Shown here piece after piece: positions 8,720 through 20,800 of a stretch of DNA of 64,000 bases. Every line of letters begins with the position of its first letter. Positions within the stretch are counted from its first letter, which is position 1. The notes beneath the pieces were generated by a model. It did not search any database. It saw only the letters and a program-made list of their open reading frames with translations, and was not told the DNA's origin. The position numbers were made by a program, and so were the translations under genes. Origin of the DNA: an uncultured Flavobacteriales bacterium (GTDB lineage Bacteria; Bacteroidota; Bacteroidia; Flavobacteriales_G; Salibacteraceae); contig CAKZKD010000003.1 of the NCBI GenBank assembly GCA_937121175.1, forward strand, positions 310,001-374,000, in the 5' to 3' direction.

Positions 8720-9559
8720 ATGAAATACATTGAAGTAGAATTTACATTCAATCCTGAAGAAATTGACGGAGAAATAGTACTCGCAGAAATTTCGGATTTA
8801 GCATTCGAAAGTTTTGCAGAAGAGGATGGTAAAATTTTGGCCTACGCTCAGGAAGAGGATTTTGATGCAAGTGCACTCAAGGATTTTCAATGGTTAAAAG
8901 ATAATCCAGTTAAATTCAAACAAAACCAAATCAACGATATTAATTGGAACGAAGAATGGGAGAAAAACTTTGACCCAATTGAAGTTTCTGACAACTGTAT
9001 AGTTCGTGCTACTTTTCACAATGTCGAAAAGGAATACGAATACGATCTGTTGATAGACCCAAAAATGTCTTTTGGAACAGGCCATCATGCTACAACACAT
9101 TTGGTTTTAAAAAACATGTTCCAGTTCAATTTTGAAGGAAGTCAAGTCTTGGATATGGGAGCTGGTACAGGAGTATTAGCAGTTTTAGCGATAAAATTGG
9201 GTGCAGACCATGCTTTAGCCATCGACAATAACCCGTGGGCGTTCGAAAACGCAATGGACAATGTAAAGTTGAACGATTGCGAAGGAAAAATAACCGTTGA
9301 AATAGGGGAGTCTGAATTAATTCAAGGAAAAACCTTTAACTACATTCTAGCGAATATTAATAGAAATGTAATTCTAGCCGATTTACCTCATTATGAAAAA
9401 GCGTTGGCAAAAGATGGGGCATTATTGGTAAGTGGTATTATGAATCACGATGTGCAATTTGTACTGGATAAAGCCAAAGAAGTTGGTTTAGTTCTTGATT
9501 CCTTGGAAGAGAAAGATAACTGGAATCTATTCGTGTTTAAGAAATTGTTGATAGATTAG
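8720..9559 (+). CDS. prmA: Ribosomal protein L11 methyltransferase
   Basis: PrmA trimethylates ribosomal protein L11 using S-adenosylmethionine. The 279-residue protein has the PrmA N-terminal substrate-recognition domain, the FGTGHHATTHLVL motif, a class I methyltransferase glycine loop VLDMGAGTGVLA (from about residue 140), the acidic AIDNNPWA strand, and the active-site ANINRNV segment. It starts three bases after tpiA and is followed 23 bases later by the large secreted-protein gene, suggesting one transcription unit. Confidence 0.95.
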   Translation: MKYIEVEFTFNPEEIDGEIVLAEISDLAFESFAEEDGKILAYAQEEDFDASALKDFQWLKDNPVKFKQNQINDINWNEEWEKNFDPIEVSDNCIVRATFHNVEKEYEYDLLIDPKMSFGTGHHATTHLVLKNMFQFNFEGSQVLDMGAGTGVLAVLAIKLGADHALAIDNNPWAFENAMDNVKLNDCEGKITVEIGESELIQGKTFNYILANINRNVILADLPHYEKALAKDGALLVSGIMNHDVQFVLDKAKEVGLVLDSLEEKDNWNLFVFKKLLID

Positions 9560-9582
9560 TCAGTTGTTATAACAGCTTTAAT

Positions 9583-12500
9583 TTGCAGTTGCTCCGTGCA
9601 CTTTCCGTAATTATTTGTTTGATGTGTTTTTCCTTAATTGGAACTGCACAGATTGATCGTACACCTTTCCCACACGACTCCACCCAGTTTTTTGAACGGT
9701 TAGAAAAAATGTTCAAGGAACTGAATGTTGGAAAAGCAGAAGGGCGAAAATTCATCAAAGAATTTGAACCTATTTGGTTTGGCGGAAACTTCGATCCTGA
9801 AATTAGAGAGGTTATTTATACCACTTGCGACAAAATGAACGAGAAGCGAATGCTTCCGCTTTCAGAGTTTAAGGCCTATTTACTTGCCGTAACTGCGTAT
9901 GTGAAGAGTGAGCGCGAAATTGAAAAATTCTCCGAATGGCATGACATTGTTGAACATAAATTGAAAGGACGCAGTAAGCGTCGATATCAAGAGTTTCTGG
10001 TTTTTAGTGAGTATTTGTTCAATGAGAATGCGTTGTACAAAACCAATTTAACTGTCTGGAAATCAGATAACCCATATTTCAGAATTTATTGGGATGATCA
10101 ACTAAAACAACCTGTTGTAGAAATAGAAGAGTTGGATTTGAAGTGCTTAGCTAAAAAAGACAGTGCCTCAATATTTGAAACAAAAGGAAAGTATTATCCA
10201 GACAAGAAACTGTGGAAAGGTTACGGTGGAATTGTGAACTGGCAGCGTGCTGGATACGAAGAAAATCAATTGGTTGCTAAAATTACGCGCTACGAAGTGC
10301 AAATGAACCATTCAAGTTATAAGGCCGATTCGGCAGTCTTTAGTAATGCTATTTATTTTGGGTCTTCTAAACTAATTGGAGATTTGGAGGACAGAGTTTT
10401 AGCGAATGTAACAGAAGATCATTCGACTTATCCGAGGTTCGATTCCTACAACGATAATTTAGAGATTCAGAATATTTTCCCAAAAGTGGATTATCACGGA
10501 GGATTCATTCAACGTGGAAATAGTTTCATTGGAAAAGGAAGTGATGAAAAACTAGCCAGAGTTGTCATTAATAGAAACGGGAAACCGTTTGTCGAGGCCT
10601 ATGCACACACATTCGTAATTCGAGAAAGTAAATTATCGGCAGAACCAGCAGAGGTGCTGATTTACTTAGATGGAGATACCATATTTCATCCCGGACTTAA
10701 TTTTAAATTCGATAATTCTAAACGTACACTAACGCTGTACAGAAATAAAGTGGGACGTTCAAAAGCTCCATTCTTCAACCACTTTCACGATTTAGATATG
10801 CACGTTGAGGAAATGGTTTGGAATATAGATGGAAATATGTTTCAGTTGAAACCGCTCATTGGTAATACAGACCGGTCGGCTTTGTTCGAGTCGAAAGATT
10901 ACTATCGGGCTTATCGTTACGATGAATTGTACGGTCTCGACAACCGACATCCTTTAGTAATTCTTAAAAAATGCTCGGAAGAAATGGGGTTAACAGAACT
11001 CACCACTTCTGATGTTGCTGCATGCTGGCATCTTCCATTTGTTGAGGTCGAACGAACACTTATGGTACTTTCAAATATTGGTTTTGTAAAGTTTGATTAC
11101 GATACTAAAATGGTTGAGATTTTGCCCAAAACATTTAATTACGTACAGGCGAGGTTAAAGAAAAGAGACTACGATATTATTCAAATAGTTTCAGACCCAC
11201 CAATCAGAAATGACAGGCAGTGCAAGGGCAACGATCATAATGCAGATTTTAATATTGACTCTTCGTACATGCAAATTCACGGAGTTCGGGGAATAAATTT
11301 ATCCGATTCGCACAACGTAACTATTTACCCATTGAATTGCGAGATTTTGTTGAGACCAAATCGGGATTTTGATTTTTCAGGTGTTGTAGTGGCAGGTAAC
11401 TTAGAGTTTTTTGGCCGTGACTTTAAATTCGAATACGATTCGTTCCAAATAAAAATGCCAAAAATTGACTCCATGAGAATTAATGTAAACATGGAAGAGT
11501 TGGATAAGTATGGTCAACCAAAAAAGAAGCGAGTAAAAACTGTAATTGAACAAATTAATGGAAAACTAGAAGTCGATAAATTCAATAATAAATCAGGTAA
11601 ACGCGCCATTAAAAGGTGGCCGGTGTTCACAAGTTATGAAGAATCATATACCTATTACGATCGTCCAGAAATAGAGGGTGGAGTCTATCATCGAGAAGAT
11701 TTTTATTTCAAGTTGGAACCCTTCGAATTCGATAGTTTGGACAACTTTGAAAACTCCAGTATTGAATTTAAAGGAACTTTTAAATCAGCTGGTATTTTCG
11801 AAGAATTTGAGGAAACACTCTCCTTACAAACTGATTATTCACTCGGATTCATTCATCCAACACCCGATGAAGGAATGCCGATGTACGATGGTAAAGGCAC
11901 GTTTACCGCCGACATATTATTGAGCCATGAAGGACTAAAGGGGACGGGATATGTGGATTACATTACTTCAACTACAGAATCTCAAAGTTTTTTCTTCCAT
12001 CCAGACTCTGCTTATGCAACAGCCCAGCAATTTGTTGTTGAATCGCAGTATCCAGGCCCTCCAGAATTCCCAAATGTCGAGGGAACAAACTTAGATTGGC
12101 ATTGGTACCCTTTCGAAGATACATTATTAGCTTCAAACTATGCTGACCCTTTTAGTATGTATGAAGCCGACAGAACATTTGATGGCACATTAATTTATAA
12201 TCCAGATAGTTTAATTGGTACTGGAAAGCCTGGTGAGCGTGGAAAATTTGAATTTGATAAAGCCATCACTGTCTCAAACGAAATTAGATTTAAATTCTAT
12301 GAGTTTTTTGCTGATACAGCTGACTTTGCACTTAAGACAGGTTCCTTAGGTGATTTGGGTTTCGATACCAAAAATATGAATGCTCACGTAAGTTTTAAGG
12401 ATAGAATTGGCCATTTTACAGCTAACAGTGAGGAATCGTCAGAAATATTATTTCGGAAAAATGAATACATGGCACACATGGACGAATTTACTTGGTACAT

Positions 12501-14097
12501 GGATGATGACTTGGTTGACCTTACTGCGAAAAAACGTAATGTACAAGAAGGCGCAGGTGGTGAAGTTGAAATTGAAGGAGCCAAACTTGTCGATATTAGT
12601 AAACACGATAAATCGATTCAAGACAGTTTGTTCTTCTATTCTAGCTCCTGTAAATTCGATATTAAGAGGGAAATTATCACTGCCGATAAAGTTCCATACG
12701 TTGATATTGCCGATGCTCGAATAATTCCAGATAGCGGAAGAATTGTAGTCCTTAGAGCGGCTGAAATAAAACAGCTTAAGAACGCTCAAATCATCGCGAA
12801 CCGAGAAAACAAATTCCATAAAATCTACAATTCTACCCTTGATATTGAAAATCGAGTTGATATGAAAGGAAAAGGAAAGTACGATTACAAAGATATTGAC
12901 GGTGTGGTTTCCGTAATTGAACTTTCCGAAATTTTTGTGAGCTCACAATTGCAAACTAATGCTACAGGGGATATTCCGAAAACCCAGGACTTCTATTTGA
13001 ACACACGTTTCAGGTACCAGGGAGGTGTCGAATTGGAGTCGAGTAAAGAACTACTGCAGTTTTCGGGTTTGACCCAAGTGGTGCACGAATGTGAACAACT
13101 TACCACGCCATGGATTCAATTTGAAGCCTATTTAGATCCAATTGATATTCTCATACCAATTGACACAAATACAACAACCGAAAATGGTAAAAAAGTACAC
13201 GTAGGCCAGATGATGGGAAGTTTACCAAGCAAAGTTTATTCTCTATTCGGCGGAATACCTGCAAAACCAAATGATGATATTATTTCAACAGTCACTGGTG
13301 TGATTGGGTACAATTTCAGTCAAAAGGAATATAGAGTCGGTAGCGAACAAAAAGTAAATATTCCGAATCTTACGGGTAATTATTTTGTGCTGAAAACAGA
13401 GGAATGTATCGTTAATTTTGAAGGAGAACACGGTTGGGGAGCGGATGTAGGTAGAGTAGAAATGAAACCAATAAGTCGGTTGAGACACAACCTAAATAAT
13501 GACTCGGTTTCGTTGCAAACCTCTCTATTGCTAGATTTTTTCTTTGAAGATAAAGCGATGAAAATATTGGCAAAAGATTTCGAAGAGTCACAAAATGATA
13601 GAGTAGATTATGATGATGCTACTTATTCTTACGGACTGAAATCGATAATTGGAGAAGAAGAAGGAAATAAAATAAAGGCCGACGTGGGTTTGACAGGTAA
13701 AATGAAAAAAGTACCTGATGAGCTTTCCAGTTTACTATTCATAACCAATATGGAATTGTATTGGAATCATCAAAAAATGGCATTTCAAAATAGAGGTCAA
13801 ATTGGAATTGGGAATTCGTATAAAAATCAGGTTAACAGAATGGTAGATGGTAAGTTTGAAGTAAAAATCAAACGATCTGGAGACCGATTTATGATGCAAA
13901 TCAAAAAAGATAAGTCGGATTGGTACTTCTTTACTTACGCGGTTGAAATAATGCAAACCGTATCTACAAATGACAAATATAACTTAGCAATAAAAGACGC
14001 CAAAAAGACCAAACAAGAACGAACCAAGGGTCAAGCAAAGTTTAAATTCATCCCTACAACTAGAGCAAAGGCCAATCAACTATTACGGCAATTTTAG
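9583..14097 (+). CDS. Very large secreted/envelope protein of unknown function
   Basis: The 1504-residue product begins with a signal peptide (RALSVIICLMCFSLIGTAQ, cleavage near residue 23). I recognise no domain. After a short helical N-terminal part (about residues 25-150) most of the chain is beta-rich, with repeated strands of the kind seen in OstA/LptD-N or TamB-like solenoids, for example SGVVVAGNLEFFGRDF near residue 605. One segment around 455-515 looks helical, like a small winged-helix or docking unit. Asp/Tyr/Phe content is high and cysteines are few. No transmembrane helix or type IX sorting domain is visible, so it is probably periplasmic or attached to the outer membrane. The start is uncertain: only TTG codons (9583, 9589) precede the signal-peptide core. 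Confidence 0.85.
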   Translation: MQLLRALSVIICLMCFSLIGTAQIDRTPFPHDSTQFFERLEKMFKELNVGKAEGRKFIKEFEPIWFGGNFDPEIREVIYTTCDKMNEKRMLPLSEFKAYLLAVTAYVKSEREIEKFSEWHDIVEHKLKGRSKRRYQEFLVFSEYLFNENALYKTNLTVWKSDNPYFRIYWDDQLKQPVVEIEELDLKCLAKKDSASIFETKGKYYPDKKLWKGYGGIVNWQRAGYEENQLVAKITRYEVQMNHSSYKADSAVFSNAIYFGSSKLIGDLEDRVLANVTEDHSTYPRFDSYNDNLEIQNIFPKVDYHGGFIQRGNSFIGKGSDEKLARVVINRNGKPFVEAYAHTFVIRESKLSAEPAEVLIYLDGDTIFHPGLNFKFDNSKRTLTLYRNKVGRSKAPFFNHFHDLDMHVEEMVWNIDGNMFQLKPLIGNTDRSALFESKDYYRAYRYDELYGLDNRHPLVILKKCSEEMGLTELTTSDVAACWHLPFVEVERTLMVLSNIGFVKFDYDTKMVEILPKTFNYVQARLKKRDYDIIQIVSDPPIRNDRQCKGNDHNADFNIDSSYMQIHGVRGINLSDSHNVTIYPLNCEILLRPNRDFDFSGVVVAGNLEFFGRDFKFEYDSFQIKMPKIDSMRINVNMEELDKYGQPKKKRVKTVIEQINGKLEVDKFNNKSGKRAIKRWPVFTSYEESYTYYDRPEIEGGVYHREDFYFKLEPFEFDSLDNFENSSIEFKGTFKSAGIFEEFEETLSLQTDYSLGFIHPTPDEGMPMYDGKGTFTADILLSHEGLKGTGYVDYITSTTESQSFFFHPDSAYATAQQFVVESQYPGPPEFPNVEGTNLDWHWYPFEDTLLASNYADPFSMYEADRTFDGTLIYNPDSLIGTGKPGERGKFEFDKAITVSNEIRFKFYEFFADTADFALKTGSLGDLGFDTKNMNAHVSFKDRIGHFTANSEESSEILFRKNEYMAHMDEFTWYMDDDLVDLTAKKRNVQEGAGGEVEIEGAKLVDISKHDKSIQDSLFFYSSSCKFDIKREIITADKVPYVDIADARIIPDSGRIVVLRAAEIKQLKNAQIIANRENKFHKIYNSTLDIENRVDMKGKGKYDYKDIDGVVSVIELSEIFVSSQLQTNATGDIPKTQDFYLNTRFRYQGGVELESSKELLQFSGLTQVVHECEQLTTPWIQFEAYLDPIDILIPIDTNTTTENGKKVHVGQMMGSLPSKVYSLFGGIPAKPNDDIISTVTGVIGYNFSQKEYRVGSEQKVNIPNLTGNYFVLKTEECIVNFEGEHGWGADVGRVEMKPISRLRHNLNNDSVSLQTSLLLDFFFEDKAMKILAKDFEESQNDRVDYDDATYSYGLKSIIGEEEGNKIKADVGLTGKMKKVPDELSSLLFITNMELYWNHQKMAFQNRGQIGIGNSYKNQVNRMVDGKFEVKIKRSGDRFMMQIKKDKSDWYFFTYAVEIMQTVSTNDKYNLAIKDAKKTKQERTKGQAKFKFIPTTRAKANQLLRQF

Positions 14098-14127
14098 TGT
14101 ACTTTATTTTTTTTCTTTGCACGCTCG

Positions 14128-14826
14128 ATGGAAAGCGTTGAATCACTCGAAATATTTGGCTTAGTGACTGCATACTTGTTGGGTTCTATTCCAACGGCTG
14201 TATGGGTTGGACGTGTGTTTTATAACAAAGATGTAAGAGAATATGGTTCTGGAAACGCTGGGGCAACCAATACCTTTCGGGTATTAGGCAAAAAAGCAGG
14301 TATTCCGGTTCTGCTTTTCGATATTTTTAAAGGGGTACTTTCGGTTTATCTGGCACAGTATTTTGTCGATTACCCAAAAGGTTCCGAAGATTTTGTGAAT
14401 TACCAACTAGTGCTAGGAGTTGGAGTGTTGGTCGGGCATATATTTCCGATTTACGTCGGTTTTCGAGGAGGAAAAGGTATCGCAACGCTACTTGGAATAA
14501 TGATTGCAATTCACCCACAAGCCGCATTCAGCTGTATAGGTGTATTTTTAGTTGTGTTCTTATTAACAAAGTATGTTTCATTAGGCTCCATGATTTCGTC
14601 TGTATGCTTTCCGCTATTAATTATTTTAGTGTTTAAATTGGAGATTCCATCTTTGGTCATTTTCTCTATTTTCATTGCAATAATGGTTCTTATCACACAC
14701 CAAAAAAATATTGAGCGCTTGTTACGAGGTGATGAGAGTAAAGCTAATATCAACCTTAAGCTGCGGAAAACTAAGTCTGAAGGAATAGACGCATACGAGC
14801 AGTTCAATTTAGACGAAGATCAATAA
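14128..14826 (+). CDS. plsY: Acyl-phosphate:glycerol-3-phosphate acyltransferase PlsY
   Basis: PlsY makes lysophosphatidic acid from acyl phosphate and glycerol 3-phosphate at the inner membrane, the first step of phospholipid synthesis. The 232-residue polytopic protein shows all three PlsY active-site motifs: GSIPTAVWVGR, GSGNAGATNTFRVLG, and GHIFPIYVGFRGGKGIAT. It ends in a soluble tail of about 30 residues that is longer than usual. It follows the 1504-residue protein by 30 bases and precedes the 2292-residue protein by 10, so it sits in the middle of an envelope operon. Confidence 0.95.
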   Translation: MESVESLEIFGLVTAYLLGSIPTAVWVGRVFYNKDVREYGSGNAGATNTFRVLGKKAGIPVLLFDIFKGVLSVYLAQYFVDYPKGSEDFVNYQLVLGVGVLVGHIFPIYVGFRGGKGIATLLGIMIAIHPQAAFSCIGVFLVVFLLTKYVSLGSMISSVCFPLLIILVFKLEIPSLVIFSIFIAIMVLITHQKNIERLLRGDESKANINLKLRKTKSEGIDAYEQFNLDEDQ

Positions 14827-14836
14827 TCAAATCGAA

Positions 14837-17800
14837 GTGAAAATTCTCCCCCTACATAAAAGTCTTCAAATCTGTCTAACAATAATTATGTTATTCAGTA
14901 CTTGTAAAATAGGTACTGCTCAAGACTTTAAGAGCGAAAAGCAATTAATAAAAGGTGCTGACGATTTTTTTAGTCAAAAGCAGTACAAGGAAGCCATTCC
15001 GTTGTATTCAACCTTGGTAAGTAATTACCCCAAAGATCCCACCTATAACTATAAGTATGGTGCAAGTTTACTTTACGGATCTTCCGATAAAGAAAAACCA
15101 ATCAAGTATCTAAAGTTTGCTATCTCACGACCAGAGGTCGATCCAATAGCATATTTCTATTACGCGGAAGCCTTGCATTTAAATTACGAATTCAACCAAG
15201 CTATCAAATTTTATAAGAAGTTCACCAATAATGCGAACAACTCAACAATCAAAAAAAATACAGTTGACAACCAAATCAGACAATGTGAAAACGGGAAAAC
15301 GCTGTTGAAAACCATAACGGACCTAATAGTCCTGGATGAGAAGAAAACCCGAGAGCAAGATTTTTATAAAGTTTATGACCTAAGTGCTCAAGGAGGTCAA
15401 ATCTTGGTTAAGATTGACGAATTTCGTTCACCTTATGAAATAAAAAACGATATCAATGGTCTGTTCTATTTTCCGAAAGATGCGGACAAAATATTTTTTA
15501 GTAGCCATACTCTTGATAACCGAAATGGCAAAGATCTTTATTACGCAATTAAAAATGAGGATGGTTCTTGGTCAAAACCAATAAGTTTAGGAAAAAATAT
15601 TAATACGGACTTTGATGAAGACTTTCCTTATATGTCTTCTGACGGTACTACCCTATACTTCGCATCTCAAGGACACAATAGCTTAGGTGGTTATGACATT
15701 TTTGTCTCACGGTTAGATACAAACTCAGGAGAGTGGACTTCACCACAAAATCTTGATTTTGCAATCAACACTCCTGCAAACGATTACTTGTTTATTCCGG
15801 ATGCGAGTGGTGAAACTGCATTTTTTGCAAGCGAGCGTTCAACACCTGTAGGAGAGGTGAGTGTCTATCAAATTAATATGGAGAGAGTTCCTCTCGATTT
15901 TACATTTATTTATGGTGGATTTACTGCAGAGACTACAAAAAAAGCCAATATCAAAGTTGAAAATGTAGAAACTAACGCAATAATTGGAGAGTACACCACT
16001 GATGAAAATGGGAAATACAAGATTAAATTGCCAAATGACGGTAAATTTAGATTCCTGGTGGATTATGAAGGAAGCGATGTCACGCATTCAGGTGAAGTTG
16101 ATTTAAATGAAAGAAATACCTTCAAGCCGCTGAAACAAGAAATGCTTGTTATGGGACAAGGTACCGATAACGAAAAATTAATCATCAAAAACTTAGTTGA
16201 TGAAGAGGTGGAAGAAGATGTAACCCTTACTGCAGCGTTTTTTAAAGAAAAAGCAAAACTTAAGGTTAATAAAGATAAGTACAAGGATAAAAAGCCAAAG
16301 CTTACCACTCCAGTGGTTAAACCAGCTGGCGTAAGCCAATCTACTGAGCAACCTAATATGATTGCCGATAGTAGGGAAGAACAAGGCAAGGCGGCAAGTA
16401 ATATTGCAGAAGAATTGGTTATTAACACTAACGACACCTCTTCTAATGATGGACCAGCATTGACTGTAAATGAAGAACAGGGTTCGCAAGATTCAGGAGT
16501 TTCTGGCTCTGATAATTCTGAGGATGAAAGTTCTAATTCTGGAAATGCAGACACACAAAATGTAATTTCAAATGAATCTAAAGTTGATGGGAGCACTGGT
16601 TCAGTAGCATCAAATACTACAAATGTTGAAGCTGGAAACGAAAGTGAAGGATCAAAAGAAGCAGGTAGTTCTTCGGGTGATTCGGAGAGTGGTAGTGTAA
16701 CCTCAGGCAATGTTAGCGGAGGAGATATGAATTTTGCCTTTGCGTCTGATGCCGAAAAAATAGCCTTTAAAAGTGCATTAATTCCTGCCGCTGGAGCAGC
16801 GAAAAATGTTTCTGAGCAGGCAATTAAAAACAATCAACAGGTTGCCAATAATTCTGCAAAAATGATGGACTTGCAAGCTGAGGCAGCCCAAAATATTTCG
16901 GATCGCAAAAACATGGAAGCGGCAAAACTTAAAGCGGAAGCAAGTAATGAATTAGCCATTCTTAAAACACTAGAAGAAGTAGATGAATCTTCAAATGAAT
17001 TTAAAGCAGTTCAAGAAAAACTAGACCAAGCAGAACTATTGGAAAAGCAAGCAATAATTGCTGCTAAAGCTTCAACTGAATTAATCTCCGATAAGGTGTC
17101 TTTAGAGCGAGTTGTAACGCAAGGAGCCCAACTAGCGAGTTCCATTATTAATGAAACGACTGAAAATTCTAGCGAAGAAATAGGTGCATACAATCAACTC
17201 CTTGAAGAGGAAGCAGATCAAGCATACAATATTTATGAGCAACGGGCAGTTGCAGAAGCAGCGCATAAAGAAGAGGAAAAAGAGTACCAACATTTTGCAG
17301 ATGAATTGGCAGCCTTGAAGCTTGAAATGGCTGATTCTGAGCAAATAATTGAACAAAAGGAAACTGCGTTAAAGTCGGCCAAAGGAAAAGAAGCAAAGGA
17401 TGTAGAATCAGAATTGCTACAAGAAAAAGCTGCACTGTCGGCAATGGAAGAGAAAGTAGCTAAGGATGAAGTTGAAGTTGCTAAATTAAAGGAGGAATCG
17501 GAAGAACAGGAAGCTGAATTGGCAGCATTTGATGCCATTATTTCTGATTTAACAACTAACGAAAGTTACACTGAGTTGGCGGCTGCGCCAAATGTAATTG
17601 ATGGTGCAGGGTCAATAAATGATAGCCGTTCTACGGAATCAAATATTGTTGAAGATAATTTAGCTCATGTTGAAGTAACTACAAGCTCGAAGGAAGGGTT
17701 TGAGGCTAACCAAAATCTGCAAGCAGGAAGTGAATTGGCAGTTACTCCAAACTCGAATGATGAGCCTCTTACGAGTAATTCGGTCGAAAATTCTAGTAAC

Positions 17801-20800
17801 GAATCTTCAAATAACTCGAATACAGATGAAGAAGCTAACGCTGCTGGAAATTCAACTTTAGATGATGTTGCGGTAAATAATGAATTATCATCCTCCAATG
17901 AAAATGAAAATGAAAATGAAGTTCACGATGATGTGCAAGGAGCTAACGAAAATGCTGCTGAAATTATAGGTACTGTTGAGTCCGAGAATGGAGATGAAAT
18001 GATTGCCCAGCAGCGAACTAGTAGCTCTCAAGAAGAAAAAGATATACTTGCAGATAATGCTACAGCGCCTTTGGCAGTAGCAAATGTGCCAAGCAACTTA
18101 TCCAATGTGAATACTGAAATTCCTGAAGTGGATACCAAATTTACATTGTATCCCGATTTTGAAGAAGGGGACACCCTAAGTCAACTGGAACAGGACTTAA
18201 TGCCAAGTGAAGGCAATGAAACTTCGGCTTTTATTCCAGAAAATTCATTGGCTGCTTTGAGTAATGAGGATCAGTCGCTGCGTGCTCAGATGAAAACAGG
18301 CTACCACCAAGCCTATATGGAAGAGTTTTTTGAATTGGCCGAGGAAGAGGATGAATATACTAAAGCGGTAAACACTTATGTGTTGAATCAGAGTTGGTTG
18401 TTGGATGTAGAGAAGGAAATCAATTACCTAGAAAGCATCGAAGGAGAAGTTCCACAAGAACAGTTCTCTGCAGTAAAACAACGAAAAACGGCCTTAGAGA
18501 GTTTTCGGGATACAAAATTGAATGATGTAGAATCATCTAAAGAAAAGTTGGAAGAGGCAACTGCATCCCAAGACCAAAATACGGGTGAAATGGCCGCTGA
18601 ATTCAGAGGCGAAATGAATCGAGTTTTTGAAGGAAAAGGAAGACTAAGTTCCGAAGAAATCGCTGAAGAAAAAGCCAGAAGAGAAGAAGATGAAAAACGA
18701 AAACAAGAAGAACTTCAGGCAAGAATGGCGGCTGCGCAGGCAAGTGCTGCAAGCCAAGAGCCTAGTGATGCTGCTGGAGAATCGACAAACGAATCGAGTG
18801 ATGGAAGTGATTTAGGATTTGCCGATAATGGAACCCAAGCAGAGCAAGAAGAAGGTGGAGCTGAAAACGAATTGGCAGCGGCTACCGAAAATGAAGCAAA
18901 TGGTGAAAGCTCAGCAAACGCTTTGGATAACCAAGGTGCAATTTCAAGAGAAGAGAACACAAAAGAAAATGGAATCGAGGCAACCAATGGCGTTGATAAT
19001 GATGGAAGCTCAACTGCCTCTTCTGAAGAAAATGCGAGTAGTTCAAATGAAAATTCAACTGCTGATTTAGCAATTGAAGGTGAGGACGGAACTGAGATTG
19101 ATGATTTAAGTTCCAGTGACGCAAATAGGGGAGATGCAGAAAACGAAACGTCTGCTAGCGCTGGTAGTGATTCCGGAAATAATTCGGCTCAAAATAATGG
19201 CAACTCGAACCTAGAAAATAATTCAACGAAAAATGGAGTTGAAGACGATGCTGGTGAGTTGGGCAATGCAGAAAGTGGTGCAGCAGGAAATTCAAATGAA
19301 AATAACGCGTTGGGTCAACAAGAATCTGGTGTTAATGGAAACTCTAACAGCAACAATGGCTCGAACGGAAGCAATAATTCACAATCTAACTTTTTGACTA
19401 ATTCTGCTACTGTACCACCTGTTGCGAAAACAAATTCTGGTGAGATTATTCCAAACAAGAATGAGGATAAGCTGGCGGAGGTTTTGAACATGCAGAATAC
19501 TGGAACTGTGGAAGCAATAGTTACCGATTATACTGCTAAAATTGACAAAGAAGAAAACGAAAAGAAGGCAGTAGCTGAGTCGGAACGAAAGCTAATTCGA
19601 GACAAACAAAAGGAATTTGCTAATTCTGACAAGAAGAGACAGCAAGAGCTGGCAAATGAAATAAGAGAAGAAGAGCAGATTGTAGAATTGATGGAACAAG
19701 AAGCTGAGATTTTGGAGTACAACAAAGCAGCTGTAGGTCGTGCAGCCGATAATGTTTTGGCCTCGCAACCAGGCGACGAACGTGATTCTGAAAAAGAGTT
19801 GAAAAAAGCGCTTGTGGTGGAACAGGAGGCTGTTGAAACTAGAGAATCTGCCTCAGCTCGTTCAGCAGAAAAAGCAAGAGGAAAAAAGAAGAAGGCGGCA
19901 AAGGCTGATGAGGTTGATGCTTTAAACCACCGTGCGGATAAGTTGGAATTTGAGGCCAATAGTTTAAAAGAGCTTTCTAAAGAGTTAGAAAAAATTGAAG
20001 AGGAAGTTCTAACTGCAGAAGCTGGTGGAAATGGTCCTGTTGTTTTGCCTAAACCAACAAGAACATTGTCGCAAGCAGAAGTTCAAGAGATTCAAAGTAC
20101 TGATGAGTTTGCAGCTTATGATGAGGATAGAAAGGGTGCCATTAAGTCGTACAAGAAAGCTCAAGTATTGTATCAAGAGAAAATGTCTTTAGAGGCTCAG
20201 AACAAAGTGATTGATGCTGAGATACAAAACGTAAAAACGGATATCTCTAATTCCACCGACGAAACTCAGAAAGAAGAATTGATGTCCAAACTTGAAGATT
20301 TGGAAACTAGCAAGGTAGATAATACCAAATTGATGAATCAGAAAGAGGCTGAATCAAGAGCGGCATACAGTGCTTACAATAAGCAAAATGCGGCTGCAAT
20401 AAATAAATTGAAATCGGTTGAAGGAGAGCAAGGCGAAAAACTGATTGCATTAGCCAATACAGCAGAAATTAATGGAGTTTATTCGCTAACAAGTTCAGGA
20501 ACGAGTACCGTATTGGCTTCTAATGGAACTGATACAAACGAGAACGGACAAGGAAATCCATCGGGCCAAAAGAATCAATCTACTCAAGAAGGTGGTGAAG
20601 GATATTCTACCGATAAATTCAATAGAGTGGTGCAAGGAATCGATAATTACCCAGCTGAGCTATCGGATGCAATATTTAAAATGATTGATTTTAACGAAAG
20701 TCTTTACAGTGAGGATAATCCAATCCCTATGAACAATAACCTTCCTACTGGCTTGGTGTATAAAGTGCAAATTGGAGCATTTAGAAATGCCCCTCCCCAA

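Noticed and set aside
16063-16833. Long antisense frame (256 codons) opposite the giant gene
   Set aside because: It mirrors the low-complexity codon pattern of the sense gene, shows no known motif, and the sense protein has clear domains. Similar antisense frames at 17.0-17.5 and 19.5-20.0 kb were dropped for the same reason.
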